DNA of 64,000 nt from Gemmatimonadota bacterium. Its GTDB lineage: Bacteria > Gemmatimonadota > Gemmatimonadetes > Longimicrobiales > Gaopeijiaceae. This document shows, in pieces, positions 1 through 9,929 of this stretch (position 1 is the first letter of the stretch; each line of letters starts with the position of its first letter). A model generated the notes under the pieces. That model ran no database searches. It was not told the DNA's origin and was given only the letters and a program-made list of their open reading frames with translations. The stretch lies in the NCBI GenBank assembly GCA_027623325.1, contig JAQBXY010000006.1, positions 62,001 to 126,000 on the forward strand. Reading direction: 5' to 3'. The position numbers and the translations under genes are program-made.

Positions 1-514
1 GTCGCCCGGTCATCATGAAGCGAAACATGCTCTCGAGGTGGCAGTATCCACCGAAGCCTGCCGTCCCCGCGATGTCGTCCCGCAGGGTGGGGTCGCCCGA
101 CGACGCGATCGCATGGGGCGCGCCGAACGAGAATCCGATCACGCCGACGCGCTCGTCGCGCGCGGCGCCCGAGGAACGCAGGCCGGCGATCGCGGCCTTG
201 ATCGTGGGGGCGGAGAGGTGAGGTGCCAAGTCGAGGGCTCGCCATTCCGGTACCTCGGGCACGATCGTCACCGTACCCGTCGCCGCGACGGACCGGGTAA
301 AGCGCACGAGTTGATCGTGCGCTCGTCCCTGTCGGGTGATGCCGTGCATGACGATCCAGGCCGGGAGTGGCCCGGAGGATTTCCGCGGCCGGACGAGCGT
401 CGCAGGTACGGTGGTGCCGTCCCGATCGAGGAGGATCTCATCCTGCACCACCTCCGCGCTTTCGGAGAGCCACGCCCGCGCGTACCGAAGTGTGCGAAGG
501 GTTACGAGGGTCAT
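1..514 (-). CDS. Alpha/beta hydrolase (dienelactone hydrolase/prolyl oligopeptidase type), partial, 3' end cut by window edge
   Basis: This frame is absent from the ORF track because its stop lies beyond base 1. I translated the reverse strand from the ATG at 514. The product begins MTLVTLRTLRYARAW and has an oxyanion-type segment (IVMHGITRQG, about residues 54-63) and a nucleophile elbow GFSFG (about residues 141-145) containing the likely catalytic serine. Those are hallmarks of the alpha/beta-hydrolase fold, so it probably hydrolyses an ester or similar bond; the substrate is unknown. The acid and histidine of the triad would lie in the missing C-terminal part. No signal peptide is evident. 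It is divergent from the ridA-like gene. All plus-strand ORFs over this stretch look like shadows. Confidence 0.72.
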   Translation of the reverse strand, partial: MTLVTLRTLRYARAWLSESAEVVQDEILLDRDGTTVPATLVRPRKSSGPLPAWIVMHGITRQGRAHDQLVRFTRSVAATGTVTIVPEVPEWRALDLAPHLSAPTIKAAIAGLRSSGAARDERVGVIGFSFGAPHAIASSGDPTLRDDIAGTAGFGGYCHLESMFRFMMTGR

Positions 515-653
515 GCGGAAAGCTAGTGAAGCTGGGTCGACCAGTGCATGGTCCAATTGACGTAGGCGTAGGGTGCTCGGAGCACATCCTTGCCGGACGA
601 GGCGGGGTCGGGCATGATCCGGCTGCATCCACGCCCTTTCCAGGAGAACCACC

Positions 654-1100
654 GTGAAGCGTCTCGCACTTGTCCTCGGCCTGGTCGCGCTGAGCGCACA
701 TCCGGTCGTCGCGCAGGATCAGACGCGCATCGTACATCAGCCCTCGACGCGATCGCCCCTCAGCGCGGCGGTCCAGGTCGGCGACGTGTACTGGCTCTCT
801 GGCAAGCTCGGGGCGACTGCCGAGACTCGCGCCATGACCGAAGGGCGCGTCGCGGCCGAGACGCACAACATCATGCGGTCGTTCGGTGCTCTGCTCGAGG
901 AGCTTGGTTTGGACTTCCAGGACGTCGTAAGAGGCACGGTCTACCTTGCGGACATCGATACCTTCGCAGAAATGAACCAGGTGTACGCCGAGTACTTCGA
1001 GAGCGGCGCCGCCCCCTCGCGGGTCACCGTTGCCGTCGCCGGGCTCGTCGGTGGAGGTGCGATCGAGATCGCGTTCGAGGCGGTGAGAACCGGAGGGTGA
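654..1100 (+). CDS. RidA/YjgF/UK114 family protein with signal peptide
   Basis: A 148-aa protein starting at a GTG preceded by AGGAGAA. Residues 1-20 form a cleavable signal peptide ending in a VVA-Q-like site, followed by one RidA domain. The conserved arginine of the family appears in PSRVTVAVAGL near residues 120-130, followed by the usual IEIAFEAV end. Classical RidA hydrolyses reactive enamine/imine intermediates from PLP enzymes in the cytoplasm; the signal peptide suggests that this one works in the periplasm. The adjacent downstream gene is a PLP-fold protein with a Tat-like signal, so the two could act together, which is inference. The exact substrate cannot be read from sequence. 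Confidence 0.85.
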   Translation: MKRLALVLGLVALSAHPVVAQDQTRIVHQPSTRSPLSAAVQVGDVYWLSGKLGATAETRAMTEGRVAAETHNIMRSFGALLEELGLDFQDVVRGTVYLADIDTFAEMNQVYAEYFESGAAPSRVTVAVAGLVGGGAIEIAFEAVRTGG

Positions 1101-1125
1101 CCGCCTAGGGAAGCGGGGCCGTCAT

Positions 1126-2379
1126 ATGACCATGGATCGTCGGGGTTTCCTGAGCGTCGTCGGTGGCGCGTCCTTGGCTTGGCCCCGGTCGATCGAGGCG
1201 CTTGCGCGCGAATTGCAGGAAGGCGGGGCCCAGGACGACGAAGCGTTCTGGTCGCTGGTCCGCCAGCAATTCCTCGTTCCAGCGGATCGGATCTACCTCA
1301 ACAACGGAACGCTCGGCCCTTCACCCAGGATTGTGGTCGACGCGGTCGCCGAACATGTCAGACGGGTGGCGCAGACCTACCCGCCCGGTGTGGCCTGGAT
1401 GGACCTCAAGGCCGCGGCTGCCCACCTGCTCGGCGGAGATCCGGCGGGATTCGTTTTCCCACGGAACACGACGGAGGCGATGAACTTCGTCGCCAATGGA
1501 ATCGAGATCAGTCCGGGGGATGATGTCGTTTCGACGGACCACGAGCACATCGGTGGGCTCGAACCATGGAGACTGATCACGAGCCGCCGTGGCGCGTCGC
1601 TAACGATTGCGTCCCTCCCCGTCCCGGCCAGAAGCAGCGATGAGCTTGCGGACGCGGTTTGGGCCACCGTGACGCCCGCGACCCGCGTTCTGTGTGTCTC
1701 CCACATGACCTTTACGACCGGGACCGTTCTTCCGGTTCGGGAGCTGGCGGACCGCTGCCGCGAACGGGGCGTGATCTTCGTCGTCGACGGCGCGCACCCG
1801 CCGGGAATGCTGTCGATGGACGTGGGCGCGCTCGGCGCCGATTTCTATGCCACGTCACCCCATAAGTGGCTGCTCGCGGCCCAAGGGACAGGGCTTCTCT
1901 ATCTCGATGAGTCGTGGTGGGAGAGGCTTTGGCCCACGCTCGCGTCGGGGGGATGGGACGACCTTTCCTTGGGAGCCCACCGTTTCAACCATCTCGGCAC
2001 CATGGATGAGTCCCGCTTGGCCGGACTGCTTGCCAGCCTGGACTTTGTGCAGGCCCTCGACCCTCACCGTATCGAGGCGAGAATCCGGCACCTTCGCGGC
2101 CTTCTGGAGGCCGGCCTGAGGGAGATCCCGGGGATCGCGATCGCGACGCCGGTAGCTGAGGTGCTCAAGGGTGGGATGGTCTCGTTCGCGATCGACGGGG
2201 TGGAGTCGGCCGCGCTTCAGCGTCACCTTTCCCGGGTCGCGAACGTCCGAACGCGGGTGATCGGCGAGTATGGCTACGGGTGGATGAGGCTTTCGACCCA
2301 CGTCTACAACGCCCCGAGCGAGATCGAGCACGTGCTCACCCTTCTGGACGACGTCGCACGCAACGGGATTCCGGCGTAG
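1126..2379 (+). CDS. Aminotransferase class V-fold PLP-dependent protein with Tat-like signal
   Basis: A 417-aa protein of the class V aminotransferase fold (isopenicillin-N-epimerase/cysteine-desulfurase-like). The N-terminus DRRGFLS plus a short hydrophobic stretch resembles a twin-arginine signal. The cofactor aspartate is in FVVDGAHPPG (D221) and the Schiff-base lysine in ATSPHKWLLA (K247). FPRNTTEAMN near residue 115 fits the phosphate-binding region. The reaction is not predictable. Likely cotranscribed with the ridA-like gene 25 bp upstream. Export with cofactor bound would fit Tat, but the hydrophobic core is short, so export is uncertain. Confidence 0.82.
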   Translation: MTMDRRGFLSVVGGASLAWPRSIEALARELQEGGAQDDEAFWSLVRQQFLVPADRIYLNNGTLGPSPRIVVDAVAEHVRRVAQTYPPGVAWMDLKAAAAHLLGGDPAGFVFPRNTTEAMNFVANGIEISPGDDVVSTDHEHIGGLEPWRLITSRRGASLTIASLPVPARSSDELADAVWATVTPATRVLCVSHMTFTTGTVLPVRELADRCRERGVIFVVDGAHPPGMLSMDVGALGADFYATSPHKWLLAAQGTGLLYLDESWWERLWPTLASGGWDDLSLGAHRFNHLGTMDESRLAGLLASLDFVQALDPHRIEARIRHLRGLLEAGLREIPGIAIATPVAEVLKGGMVSFAIDGVESAALQRHLSRVANVRTRVIGEYGYGWMRLSTHVYNAPSEIEHVLTLLDDVARNGIPA

Positions 2380-2430
2380 ACGAGTCGAATGACCCGTGAG
2401 CAACGCACCAAGCGTGGAGAGCAGGGATCG

Positions 2431-3516
2431 ATGAAGAGAGTGTCGGTGGTGCGAGTCGGCTTGCTGGTCGGTGTGTTGGGGTTCGCGGTCTGGTCCCTCG
2501 CCGGGGCTCAGAATCTCGAAGTCCCCGCGGGCTTCGACATCTCCGTCTTCGCCGAGGGCCTTGGGGGTGTGCGCACTCTGGAGGTCGGACCGGACGGTCT
2601 GTTGTACGCGGTGCGGTCGCGCGACGGGACGATCCACCGCCTCGATCCTGCCGGGAACGGCGGATCGGAGGAAATCGTCGACGGGCTCAACCGACCGTAC
2701 GGCTTGGCGTTCTCCGATGGCTGGATGTACGTGGGCGAGCGACATCGGATCGTTCGGTTCCGGGCGCCCGCGTATTCGACACCCGAAGTTGTGGTTCCGG
2801 ACTTGCCGACCGGCGGGAGCCACTGGACTCGTGAGATCGAATTCGGCTCCGATGGAATGCTCTATGTGTCCGTTGGATCGAGCTGCAATATCTGCGAGGA
2901 GCGGGATCCGAGGAGGGCTGCGGTGACGCGCTATCGTCCCGACGGATCGGACGAAACCATTGTGGCCGAGGGACTTCGCAACTCAGCCGGACTCGCCGTC
3001 CATCCGGCGACAGGAACTCTGTGGGTGTCCCAGAATGAACGCGACATGCTCGGGGACGATCTGCCCGTGGAGGAGATCAACATCCTGTCCGATGGCACGC
3101 ACTTCGGATGGCCGTACTGCCATGGGCAGGGCGAGACGAATCCTGAGTACCGTGATCGGGCCGCGTACTGCCGTGACACGACCCCTCCCGCACTCTCGAT
3201 CCAGGCCCATTCGGCCCCGTTAGGGATGGCGTTTTACACCGGGGAGCAGTTTCCGGCCGAGTACCGTGGAGACCTCTTCGTCGCGTTGCATGGGTCGTGG
3301 AACCGCTCGGAACGAACGGGCTACAAGTTGATTCGGGTCCGGGTGGAGAACGACCGTCCGGTCTCCTACGAGGACTTCGCGACGGGATGGCTGTCCGGGC
3401 GCCGCGTGACGGGTCGCCCCGTGTACCCGGTCGTTGGTCCGGATGGGAGCCTCTTTCTTTCCGACGATGAGGGTGGCCGCATCTATCGAATTCGGTGGAC
3501 GGGTCCGGGAGAGTGA
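2431..3516 (+). CDS. PQQ-dependent sugar dehydrogenase / L-sorbosone dehydrogenase-like secreted beta-propeller
   Basis: The track starts at 2389. I prefer the ATG at 2431 (MKRVSVVRVGLLVG) because it places a signal peptide at the N-terminus and AGCAGGG lies just upstream. The mature part has repeated propeller blades (VGPDGLLYAVRSRDG, FSDGWMYVG, FGSDGMLYVSVGSSC, LAVHPATGTLWVS, VGPDGSLFLSDDEGG) typical of the glucose/sorbosone dehydrogenase family. These periplasmic enzymes use PQQ to oxidise aldoses or aldehydes, although many relatives have no proven substrate. No c-type heme motif (CxxCH) is seen. About 361 aa, a normal single-domain length. The stop overlaps the next start, implying cotranscription with the DUF2723 gene. 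Confidence 0.83.
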   Translation: MKRVSVVRVGLLVGVLGFAVWSLAGAQNLEVPAGFDISVFAEGLGGVRTLEVGPDGLLYAVRSRDGTIHRLDPAGNGGSEEIVDGLNRPYGLAFSDGWMYVGERHRIVRFRAPAYSTPEVVVPDLPTGGSHWTREIEFGSDGMLYVSVGSSCNICEERDPRRAAVTRYRPDGSDETIVAEGLRNSAGLAVHPATGTLWVSQNERDMLGDDLPVEEINILSDGTHFGWPYCHGQGETNPEYRDRAAYCRDTTPPALSIQAHSAPLGMAFYTGEQFPAEYRGDLFVALHGSWNRSERTGYKLIRVRVENDRPVSYEDFATGWLSGRRVTGRPVYPVVGPDGSLFLSDDEGGRIYRIRWTGPGE

Positions 3517-5729
3517 TCGACGAAGTGCAGGATCACGAAACGGCGAAACCTCCTTTTGCGACGGCTCTCGGGGTGAGCCTTGGGGTCTTCGCGCTCTACG
3601 TGGCAACGCTTGCCCCGACGACGGCCTTTTGGGACACGAGCGAGTACATCGCGACGGCTCACACCCTTGGGATTCCCCATCCGCCCGGTAACTCGTTCTT
3701 CGTCGTGCTGGCCAAGGCGTGGAGCCTCCTGCTCGCGCCGACGGGTTTGTCCGTGGCGGTCCGCATCAATCTGTTCGCGGCGGCCACGAGTGCGGGTGCG
3801 ACCGGATTCCTTTACCTGATCGCCCACCGGGTCCTGCGCGACGTCTTCCAGAGCGACGCGTTCGCCCGTTACGGTGCCATCGCTTCGGCGATCATCGGCG
3901 CCACTGCGTTCACGGTGTGGAACCAGTCGAACGTCAACGAAAAGGTCTATACGCTCAGCGTCTTCATCATCGCCGCCGTGAGCTGGCTTGCGATTCGATG
4001 GCGCGATCGCAGGGACGAAGCCGGGTCCGAGCGATACCTGTTGTGGGCCGTCTTCCTCATGGCGATCGGCTCCACCAGTCACATGATGTCCGTACTCCCG
4101 GCTCCGGCCTTGGGCGTACTGGTCCTCCTGTCTGGTCCCGGGCGACTCCTGAAGGTCCGCTTCCTCGCCCGCGCCTTTGCGCTGGTTGCGCTCGGGCTCT
4201 CGTTCAACTTCGTGTTGCCCATCCGCGCCTCACTCGATCCGGTCATCAATGAGGGGGACCCCGCCTGTGCCTCGGTCGCGGACGCTGCCGTGGCGATCTA
4301 CTCGAACGGCCGGGCGGGCTGTCGGGCGCTGGGAGCGAACCTCCGGCGGGAGCAGTATCAAACGCCTCCTGTTACGCAGCGAAAGGCGCCGTTCGCCGCT
4401 CAAATGGCGATGTACACGCAGTACTTCGAGTGGCAGTGGTCCCGCGGACTGAATCCATCGGAGCTACCGCGCACGGATCGGGTCCCCTTTACCCTGTTGT
4501 TCCTCGTGCTCGGCCTGGTCGGGTTGGGCGCCGCGGCGAAGGCCGACCGGGTGGTATTCTCGTATCTCGGGGTTCTCGCCGCGACACTCACGGTTGGCCT
4601 GGTGATCTATCTGAACTTCAAGTACGGATACTCCCTGTCGCCAGAGATCACGGATCCGAATCAGCACGAGGTCCGCGAGCGAGACTACTTCTTCGTCGCC
4701 GGGTTCCTGTTGTGGGGCTCACTCGCTGGCATCGGTCTCGCTTGGACGTGGGGTACTCTGGCGGGTGCCCTGGGAGGTGGGGTTCAGAAGATGCGTGTGA
4801 CGGCCCCGATTCTCCTCGTCGCGCTCATACCTCTGGTTCTGAACTGGAGTTGGGCGAGCCGGGCCGGCGACTACGCTGCGCGTGATTGGGCTTACGATCT
4901 GCTCATGAGCGTGGAGCCCTACGGAGTCCTCTTCACCAACGGTGACAATGACACATTTCCGCTCTGGTACCTGCAGGAGGTCGAGGAGATTCGGAAGGAT
5001 GTCACCGTCATCGTAGGACAGTACTTATTCACGACGTGGTATCCGAAACAGCTCCAGGCGCTCACGACTCCCGAGAAGCAACGCACCTTCGATGCGGGCC
5101 TGGTTCCTGGTCTGCATGAGGATCGCGCCGCGCCCAGGGGCCCCATTGTCGATCTCGCGCACGAGATGCTGGACGAGGTCGGCACCGCACGCCTCGCGGA
5201 AGATCTGACGATCTCATTTCCGAAACTCGCCGTGACCTATCCGGCGGGAATGGTGCTCGATCGCGGTCAACAACTCGCCCTCTCGATCATTCACGACTCG
5301 GGAGATGAGCGGCCGATCTTCTTTTCCGCTTCCGGGGGCATGCTGACCGAACTGGGACTCGAGCGGTGGGGGGTACGGCACGGCTTGGCTACGAAGCTCG
5401 TGTTGAGAAATATTGAGACGGATCCCAACGAGGGACTCGTGAAGGGAACGGCAGAGTACGGAGGTAGCTGGTTCGACCTGGACCAGTCGCTCGTTCTGTA
5501 CCAGGAGGTCTACGGCTTCCGGGGGATCAAGGATCGACGCATCTGGCAGGATCGCTCGACTCTGAACATCCCTTGGCAGTATTACGTGATGGCACGCCAG
5601 CTCGGGGACGCTTCGGCGGTGGATGGACGCGACGCAGCGCTCGTACAGCAACTCCGAGACGACGGGATCGCCTTCCAGTTGGTCGCGCAGGGTGGACTGT
5701 TCGGCACACCCGGCCTCCTCGACCGATGA
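3513..5729 (+). CDS. DUF2723 family integral membrane protein (GT-C type glycosyltransferase-like, GT117/TMEM260 family)
   Basis: About 738 aa. The track begins at GTG 3495; GTG 3513 is a better start because it overlaps the previous stop (GTGA) and follows GGGAGA. The N-terminal half has many membrane segments and the DUF2723 signature (FWDTSEYI, GIPHPPGN near residues 35-55). The C-terminal soluble part begins around LFTNGDNDTFPLWYLQEVE. By family knowledge these are GT-C fold proteins related to protein O-mannosyltransferases, common in Bacteroidota and Gemmatimonadota, acting at the inner membrane on periplasmic or exported proteins. The acidic FWDTSE segment would hold the candidate catalytic residue. 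Donor and acceptor are unknown. Confidence 0.85.
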   Translation: MIDEVQDHETAKPPFATALGVSLGVFALYVATLAPTTAFWDTSEYIATAHTLGIPHPPGNSFFVVLAKAWSLLLAPTGLSVAVRINLFAAATSAGATGFLYLIAHRVLRDVFQSDAFARYGAIASAIIGATAFTVWNQSNVNEKVYTLSVFIIAAVSWLAIRWRDRRDEAGSERYLLWAVFLMAIGSTSHMMSVLPAPALGVLVLLSGPGRLLKVRFLARAFALVALGLSFNFVLPIRASLDPVINEGDPACASVADAAVAIYSNGRAGCRALGANLRREQYQTPPVTQRKAPFAAQMAMYTQYFEWQWSRGLNPSELPRTDRVPFTLLFLVLGLVGLGAAAKADRVVFSYLGVLAATLTVGLVIYLNFKYGYSLSPEITDPNQHEVRERDYFFVAGFLLWGSLAGIGLAWTWGTLAGALGGGVQKMRVTAPILLVALIPLVLNWSWASRAGDYAARDWAYDLLMSVEPYGVLFTNGDNDTFPLWYLQEVEEIRKDVTVIVGQYLFTTWYPKQLQALTTPEKQRTFDAGLVPGLHEDRAAPRGPIVDLAHEMLDEVGTARLAEDLTISFPKLAVTYPAGMVLDRGQQLALSIIHDSGDERPIFFSASGGMLTELGLERWGVRHGLATKLVLRNIETDPNEGLVKGTAEYGGSWFDLDQSLVLYQEVYGFRGIKDRRIWQDRSTLNIPWQYYVMARQLGDASAVDGRDAALVQQLRDDGIAFQLVAQGGLFGTPGLLDR

Positions 5730-6913
5730 CTGATCCCTCGCTCGAGCGCGGCGAACTCTATCGGTACGCCCGACATCTTGCTCTCCCCGAGGTAGGAGTC
5801 GCGGGTCAGGAGAAGTTGAAAGCCGCGCGGGTGCTGTGCGTCGGGGCGGGGGGGCTGGGATCTCCGCTTGCGCTCTATCTGGCGGCGGCGGGCGTCGGCA
5901 CCATCGGGATCGTCGACTTCGACACCGTCGATGAGAGCAACCTCCAGCGGCAACTGCTTCACGGCACCAAGGATGTCGGTCGCGACAAGCTCGACAGCGC
6001 GGTCGAACGTCTAGCGGATGTGAACCCGCACGTCCGGGTCGTCCCCCACCATACGAGGCTGTCGGCCGAGAACGCGCTCGAGATCCTCGCGAACTACGAC
6101 GTCATCGTGGACGGGACGGACAACTTCCCGACGCGTTATCTGGTGAACGACGCCTGCGTCTTGTTAGGAAAGCCGAATGTCTACGGATCGGTGTTCCGCT
6201 GGGAAGGGCAGGTCTCTCTCTTCGCGACGGAGGGTGGCCCCTGTTATCGCTGCCTGTTTCGTGAGCCGCCGCCCCCGGGGCTTGTACCGAACTGCGCAGA
6301 GGGCGGTGTGCTCGGCGTGCTCCCCGGCATCATCGGATCTGCACAGGCTATGGAGACGATCAAGCTGATCCTCGGGGTTGGCCGAAGCTTGGCGGGTCGG
6401 CTCCTGCTCTTCGACGCGCTCGAGATGACGTGGCGGGAGGTCGCTCTCCGGCGAAATCCGAAGTGTCCGGTGTGCGGTGACGCCCCCTCCCAGCCCGGCT
6501 TGATCGACTACGAGATCTTTTGCGGGATCAAGCCTGCTCCGGGCTCTGAGATTCCCGGCGACTCACCTGAGGTCCCCGAGGACCGGCCGGTCGAAGAAGT
6601 CGAACCGCGCGAGGCAGCCAAGCGCCTCGCGTCTGAGGCACCTCCCTTCCTTCTCGACGTTCGAGAGTCGTGGGAATGGGCGGTCAGCAATCTGGCGAAC
6701 CATGGGGCCCGGCTCATTCCCCTCTCCGAAGTGGGAGACAGAGTGTCGGAAGTCCCGTTGGACCGCCCCATCGTGGTGTATTGCCGGTCGGGCCAGAGGA
6801 GTCGGGTGGCCGCGCGTCGACTCCTGTCGGCCGGACGTACCGAGGTCTTGAGTCTACGGGGGGGGATTTCCGCGTGGGCTGCGGACGTCGATCCCGATCT
6901 CCGCGTGGGATAG
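5726..6913 (+). CDS. moeZ: MoeB/ThiF-type adenylyltransferase fused to a rhodanese domain
   Basis: The ATG at 5726 overlaps the previous stop (ATGA) and opens [18 protein letters not shown], the typical start of MoeB. The 395-aa product has the ATP loop [19 protein letters not shown] (39-57), [24 protein letters not shown], a zinc pair CYRC (173/176) with a partner CPVCG near 247, and an adenylyltransferase cysteine in VPNCAEGG (C190). A rhodanese domain follows from about residue 300 with active-site loop CRSGQRS. Enzymes of this architecture activate the C-terminus of a ubiquitin-like sulfur carrier (MoaD, ThiS or CysO type) by adenylation and sulfuration for molybdopterin, thiamine or cysteine synthesis. 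No carrier protein is in this window, so the pathway is open. Confidence 0.9.
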   Translation: MTDPSLERGELYRYARHLALPEVGVAGQEKLKAARVLCVGAGGLGSPLALYLAAAGVGTIGIVDFDTVDESNLQRQLLHGTKDVGRDKLDSAVERLADVNPHVRVVPHHTRLSAENALEILANYDVIVDGTDNFPTRYLVNDACVLLGKPNVYGSVFRWEGQVSLFATEGGPCYRCLFREPPPPGLVPNCAEGGVLGVLPGIIGSAQAMETIKLILGVGRSLAGRLLLFDALEMTWREVALRRNPKCPVCGDAPSQPGLIDYEIFCGIKPAPGSEIPGDSPEVPEDRPVEEVEPREAAKRLASEAPPFLLDVRESWEWAVSNLANHGARLIPLSEVGDRVSEVPLDRPIVVYCRSGQRSRVAARRLLSAGRTEVLSLRGGISAWAADVDPDLRVG

Positions 6914-6918
6914 CGTCC

Positions 6919-7068
6919 ATGCCGCGGCCCCATGTCGTCATCGTTGGCGCGGGCTTCGGTGGTGTATGGGCGGCGCGGACGTTGGCCAACAAGGCGGTCG
7001 ACGTGACGCTGATCGACCGGAACAACTACCACACCTTCTTTCCGCTTCTCTATCAGGTCGCGGCCGCT
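6919..7068 (+). pseudogene. N-terminal remnant of a type II NADH dehydrogenase (NDH-2)
   Basis: An ATG 5 bp after the MoeB-like stop starts [15 protein letters not shown], followed by [16 protein letters not shown] and PLLYQVAAA. This is the FAD-binding Rossmann start of an NDH-2/FAD-dependent oxidoreductase (family length about 400-450 aa). Homology ends abruptly after about 50 residues: [14 protein letters not shown] is not NDH-2-like, and neither other frame restores it, so this looks like a deletion and not a frameshift. The reading frame stays open into the downstream outer-membrane protein, producing the 364-aa ORF of the track, which I do not believe is a real fusion. An assembly junction at about 7065 is an alternative explanation. 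Confidence 0.7.
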
Positions 7069-7248
7069 TTCGGCCTCGTTCGGGTATTCCTCTGCTGGCC
7101 TGCTGAGTTTCTCGACGGGGTCATCGGAGTATCGCTACACTGCGTTTATTGTCGGGCTCGACTGGGTCTTCTAGCTCGGATCCGTTGCAGTGAAGACCCG
7201 CCGAGTGCGAGCTTCATTTCGTTCGATCCCCTGATTCGGAATTCTGCC

Positions 7249-7764
7249 ATGCGTGCTCTTCTTGTGATCGCTCTCGCGTCCGCCGTGCTCCTCCCGACAG
7301 GTGTCGAAGCGCAGCCGCGTCTCATGCTCGGGGGAGGTATCTCCAGCCCGAACGGCGACTTCTCGGCTTCGGCCGAGGCAGGATACCACCTACAGGTCGG
7401 CCTTCAAGTTGGAATCCCTACGTTGCCCGTCGGATTTCGGGCGGATGGCGGAATCCACCGGATGGGCCAAGGGAACGCTGCGCTGGTACGGACCCAGATT
7501 CTGGTCGGGTCCTTGAGCGGCGTTCTTACGCTGCCGGGGATTGGCTTGTCCCCGTACCTGCTCGCGGGCGTGGGGAGCTATCAGACGGAAGCCGGTCTCA
7601 TCGGTGCTTCAGAGAAGATGACCGAGACGGGGTATCATGGCGGATTCGGCGTCAATATCGGGGCCGGCGGCCTGGGCGCCTTCGCCGAGATCCGATTCGT
7701 TCAGATCAAGTCAGATACCCAGACGACACGCTTCATTCCAATGACCTTCGGGATCAGGCTCTAG
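7249..7764 (+). CDS. Small secreted outer-membrane beta-barrel-like protein
   Basis: 171 aa from the ATG at 7249. It has a clear signal peptide ([22 protein letters not shown]) and then alternating glycine-rich beta strands ([31 protein letters not shown]), ending in [10 protein letters not shown]. This pattern fits a small 8-stranded barrel of the OmpW/OmpA-like superfamily, frequent in Gemmatimonadota. Function is unknown. The longer track ORF (6670 start) fuses it to a truncated oxidoreductase and to out-of-frame MoeB sequence and is not credible. It converges with the E1 gene, 30 bp away. Confidence 0.72.
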   Translation: MRALLVIALASAVLLPTGVEAQPRLMLGGGISSPNGDFSASAEAGYHLQVGLQVGIPTLPVGFRADGGIHRMGQGNAALVRTQILVGSLSGVLTLPGIGLSPYLLAGVGSYQTEAGLIGASEKMTETGYHGGFGVNIGAGGLGAFAEIRFVQIKSDTQTTRFIPMTFGIRL

Positions 7765-7793
7765 GGCACTCCCGAGAGGGCGCCGAGCGACCG

Positions 7794-9929
7794 CTAATAC
7801 GCGGCCAGCTCGACGATCGCATCGACGACATCGGGGGTCTGCGGCAGAATCACGTTCTCGATCTGGGGCGCGTAGGCCACCCAGGTGTCCATTGAAGCAA
7901 CTCGCTTTACTGGACCGTCGAGGTACTCGAAGAGTTCGTCCGCGATGCGTGCCGCGATCTCCGAGCCGATGCCCCAGGACAGGCTGTCCTCGTGCACGAT
8001 GACCACCTTGTTCGTCTTCTTCACCGAGGTGGCGATGCGATCCATGTCGAAGGGCTGGACGGTCCGTAGGTCGATGACTTCGGTTTCGATCCCATGTTGC
8101 TCGGAGACGATCTTCGCAGCATCGAGGCTCCGCTTCACCAGCGCACCGCACGTGACGAGTGTCACGTCCGAACCCTCGCGGCACACCTTGGCCTTTCCGA
8201 AGGGGATCATGTACTCGGGACCGGGATCGCGGCCCTTGTTGTACACCTGCCGATAGAGGTGCTTGTGCTCGAGGAAGATCACAGGATCGTCGCACCGGAT
8301 CGCGGTACGGAGCAGCCCCGCGGCATCCTCCGCCGTCGCCGGCATGCACACCCGCAGCCCCGGTGTGTGCGTGAAGAGCGTTTCACCGGTCTGAGAGTGA
8401 TAGATGCCACCACCCTTGAGATATCCACCGTACGTGACTCGCACGACCGCGGGAGAGGAAAAATGGCCGTTCGATCGATAGCGCATCGTCGCCATTTCGT
8501 TCCGGATCTGCATCATGGCTGGCCAGATGTAGTCGAAGAACTGGATCTCCACGACCGGCTTCAAGCCCCTTGTGGCCATTCCCACCGCACGTCCCGCGAT
8601 GTTGGCCTCCGCGAGCGGTGAATTGTAGACCCGGTCCGAGCCAAAGCGCTGCTGCAGGCCTTGTGTGACCTTGAAGACGCCCCCTTTTCCTTTCACTTCG
8701 GCGAGAATGTCTTCGCGCGACGCGTCGGCTACGTCCTCTCCGAACACCACGATTCGTGGATCACGCTCCATCTCGCTGCTCAGGCAGGAGTTGAGCAAGT
8801 CGACCATGGTCAGGAGCTTGTCGTCCGCGTACTGCGGTGCGTCTTCGGTGTCGAACTCTGACGAGGTAGGATCGACGTCGGCCGAGTAGAGGTGGTGCAT
8901 CGCCGTGGAAGGGTCGGGCTGTGGCGATGCCAGCGCCTGGTCCCCCGCCTCCGCTACGCTCTTCTCTACTTCGCTCTCCAGCGAGTCCAAGTCGTCGGCC
9001 GTCGCTACCCCCAACTCGATCAACAATGCTCGGGCGAGTACCAGCGGATCCCGTGCGTCCTGAGCATCTCGCTCGGCCGACGTGCGATACGCCCGCTCGT
9101 CGTCCGACATCGAGTGCGAGTACGGACGGGTCGTGTGCGCGTGCAGCATGGCCGGCCCATGTCGATTCCGGGCGTAGGAGATGGCTTCGCCCGCGGCCCG
9201 ATAGCTGTCTACGAGGTCGGTCCCATCACAATGCACGATGTGCAGGTGAGGGAACGAAGACGCGAGGCGTGAGATACTGCCACCCGCGGTCTGTACCTCG
9301 ATGGGAACGCTGATCGCATACCCGTTGTCCTGTACCACGTAGACGACCGGCAGACGGAGGTTGCACGCGGTGTTGAGCGACTCCCAGAACTCGCCCTCGG
9401 ATGTCGCCCCATCTCCGGTACAGACGATGACGACCTCGTCGTCTTGGAAGTTGGTGATCCGGTCGCGCAGGCCCTCGACGTTGGGGACTTTGGTCCCGGC
9501 TTCCGCTGCCCCGACGGCCTGAAGGAACTGCGTGCCCGTGGGAGATGAGGAGGTCGGGATGTTGAACCGCACATCCCCGAAGTGGGCCGGCATCTGACGG
9601 CCCCCGGAGGCCGGGTCAGCCTCGGCGCCGACCGCTTGAAGGAGATGATCGAGCGGCGTTTGTCCGAGCGCCAGCATCATCGCCCGGTCCCGATAATACG
9701 GATAGAACCAATCGTGGGCCGACGTACAATGTTCGGCCACCGCGACGCCGATCGCCTCGTGTCCTGCACCGGATATCTGAAAGAAGACCTTGTTCTGGCG
9801 CTTGAGGCTCATCTCGCGATCGTCGATGCGGCGCGAGGTCACCATGGTGCGGTAAAACCTCAGGAGTTGTTCGTGCGTCAAGCCGGCCAGATCCGTGGAA
9901 TCCACGATCTCCTTCGCTTGCGTCGCCAT
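7794..9929 (-). CDS. Fused alpha/beta E1 component of a 2-oxo acid (branched-chain type) dehydrogenase
   Basis: 711 aa combining both E1 subunits. Residues 1 to about 350 are the alpha part, with substrate/TPP features [13 protein letters not shown] and the TPP-Mg motif [15 protein letters not shown] followed by [13 protein letters not shown]. Residues about 365-711 are the beta part ([42 protein letters not shown]). The enzyme decarboxylates a 2-oxo acid with thiamine diphosphate and passes the acyl group to a lipoyl E2; similarity to the 2-oxoisovalerate type is best, but pyruvate cannot be excluded. Such single-chain E1 proteins are known in Bacteroidota and Gemmatimonadota. E2 and E3 are not in the window. 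Transcribed alone on the minus strand. Confidence 0.9.
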   Translation of the reverse strand: MATQAKEIVDSTDLAGLTHEQLLRFYRTMVTSRRIDDREMSLKRQNKVFFQISGAGHEAIGVAVAEHCTSAHDWFYPYYRDRAMMLALGQTPLDHLLQAVGAEADPASGGRQMPAHFGDVRFNIPTSSSPTGTQFLQAVGAAEAGTKVPNVEGLRDRITNFQDDEVVIVCTGDGATSEGEFWESLNTACNLRLPVVYVVQDNGYAISVPIEVQTAGGSISRLASSFPHLHIVHCDGTDLVDSYRAAGEAISYARNRHGPAMLHAHTTRPYSHSMSDDERAYRTSAERDAQDARDPLVLARALLIELGVATADDLDSLESEVEKSVAEAGDQALASPQPDPSTAMHHLYSADVDPTSSEFDTEDAPQYADDKLLTMVDLLNSCLSSEMERDPRIVVFGEDVADASREDILAEVKGKGGVFKVTQGLQQRFGSDRVYNSPLAEANIAGRAVGMATRGLKPVVEIQFFDYIWPAMMQIRNEMATMRYRSNGHFSSPAVVRVTYGGYLKGGGIYHSQTGETLFTHTPGLRVCMPATAEDAAGLLRTAIRCDDPVIFLEHKHLYRQVYNKGRDPGPEYMIPFGKAKVCREGSDVTLVTCGALVKRSLDAAKIVSEQHGIETEVIDLRTVQPFDMDRIATSVKKTNKVVIVHEDSLSWGIGSEIAARIADELFEYLDGPVKRVASMDTWVAYAPQIENVILPQTPDVVDAIVELAAY

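Noticed and set aside
1855-2823. 322-aa minus-strand ORF
   Set aside because: Shadow of the PLP enzyme and propeller genes, with arginine/histidine-rich low-information sequence.
6670-7764. 364-aa ORF as a real fusion of oxidoreductase and barrel protein
   Set aside because: It begins out of frame inside the MoeB-like gene, and the barrel part has its own ATG and signal peptide at 7249.
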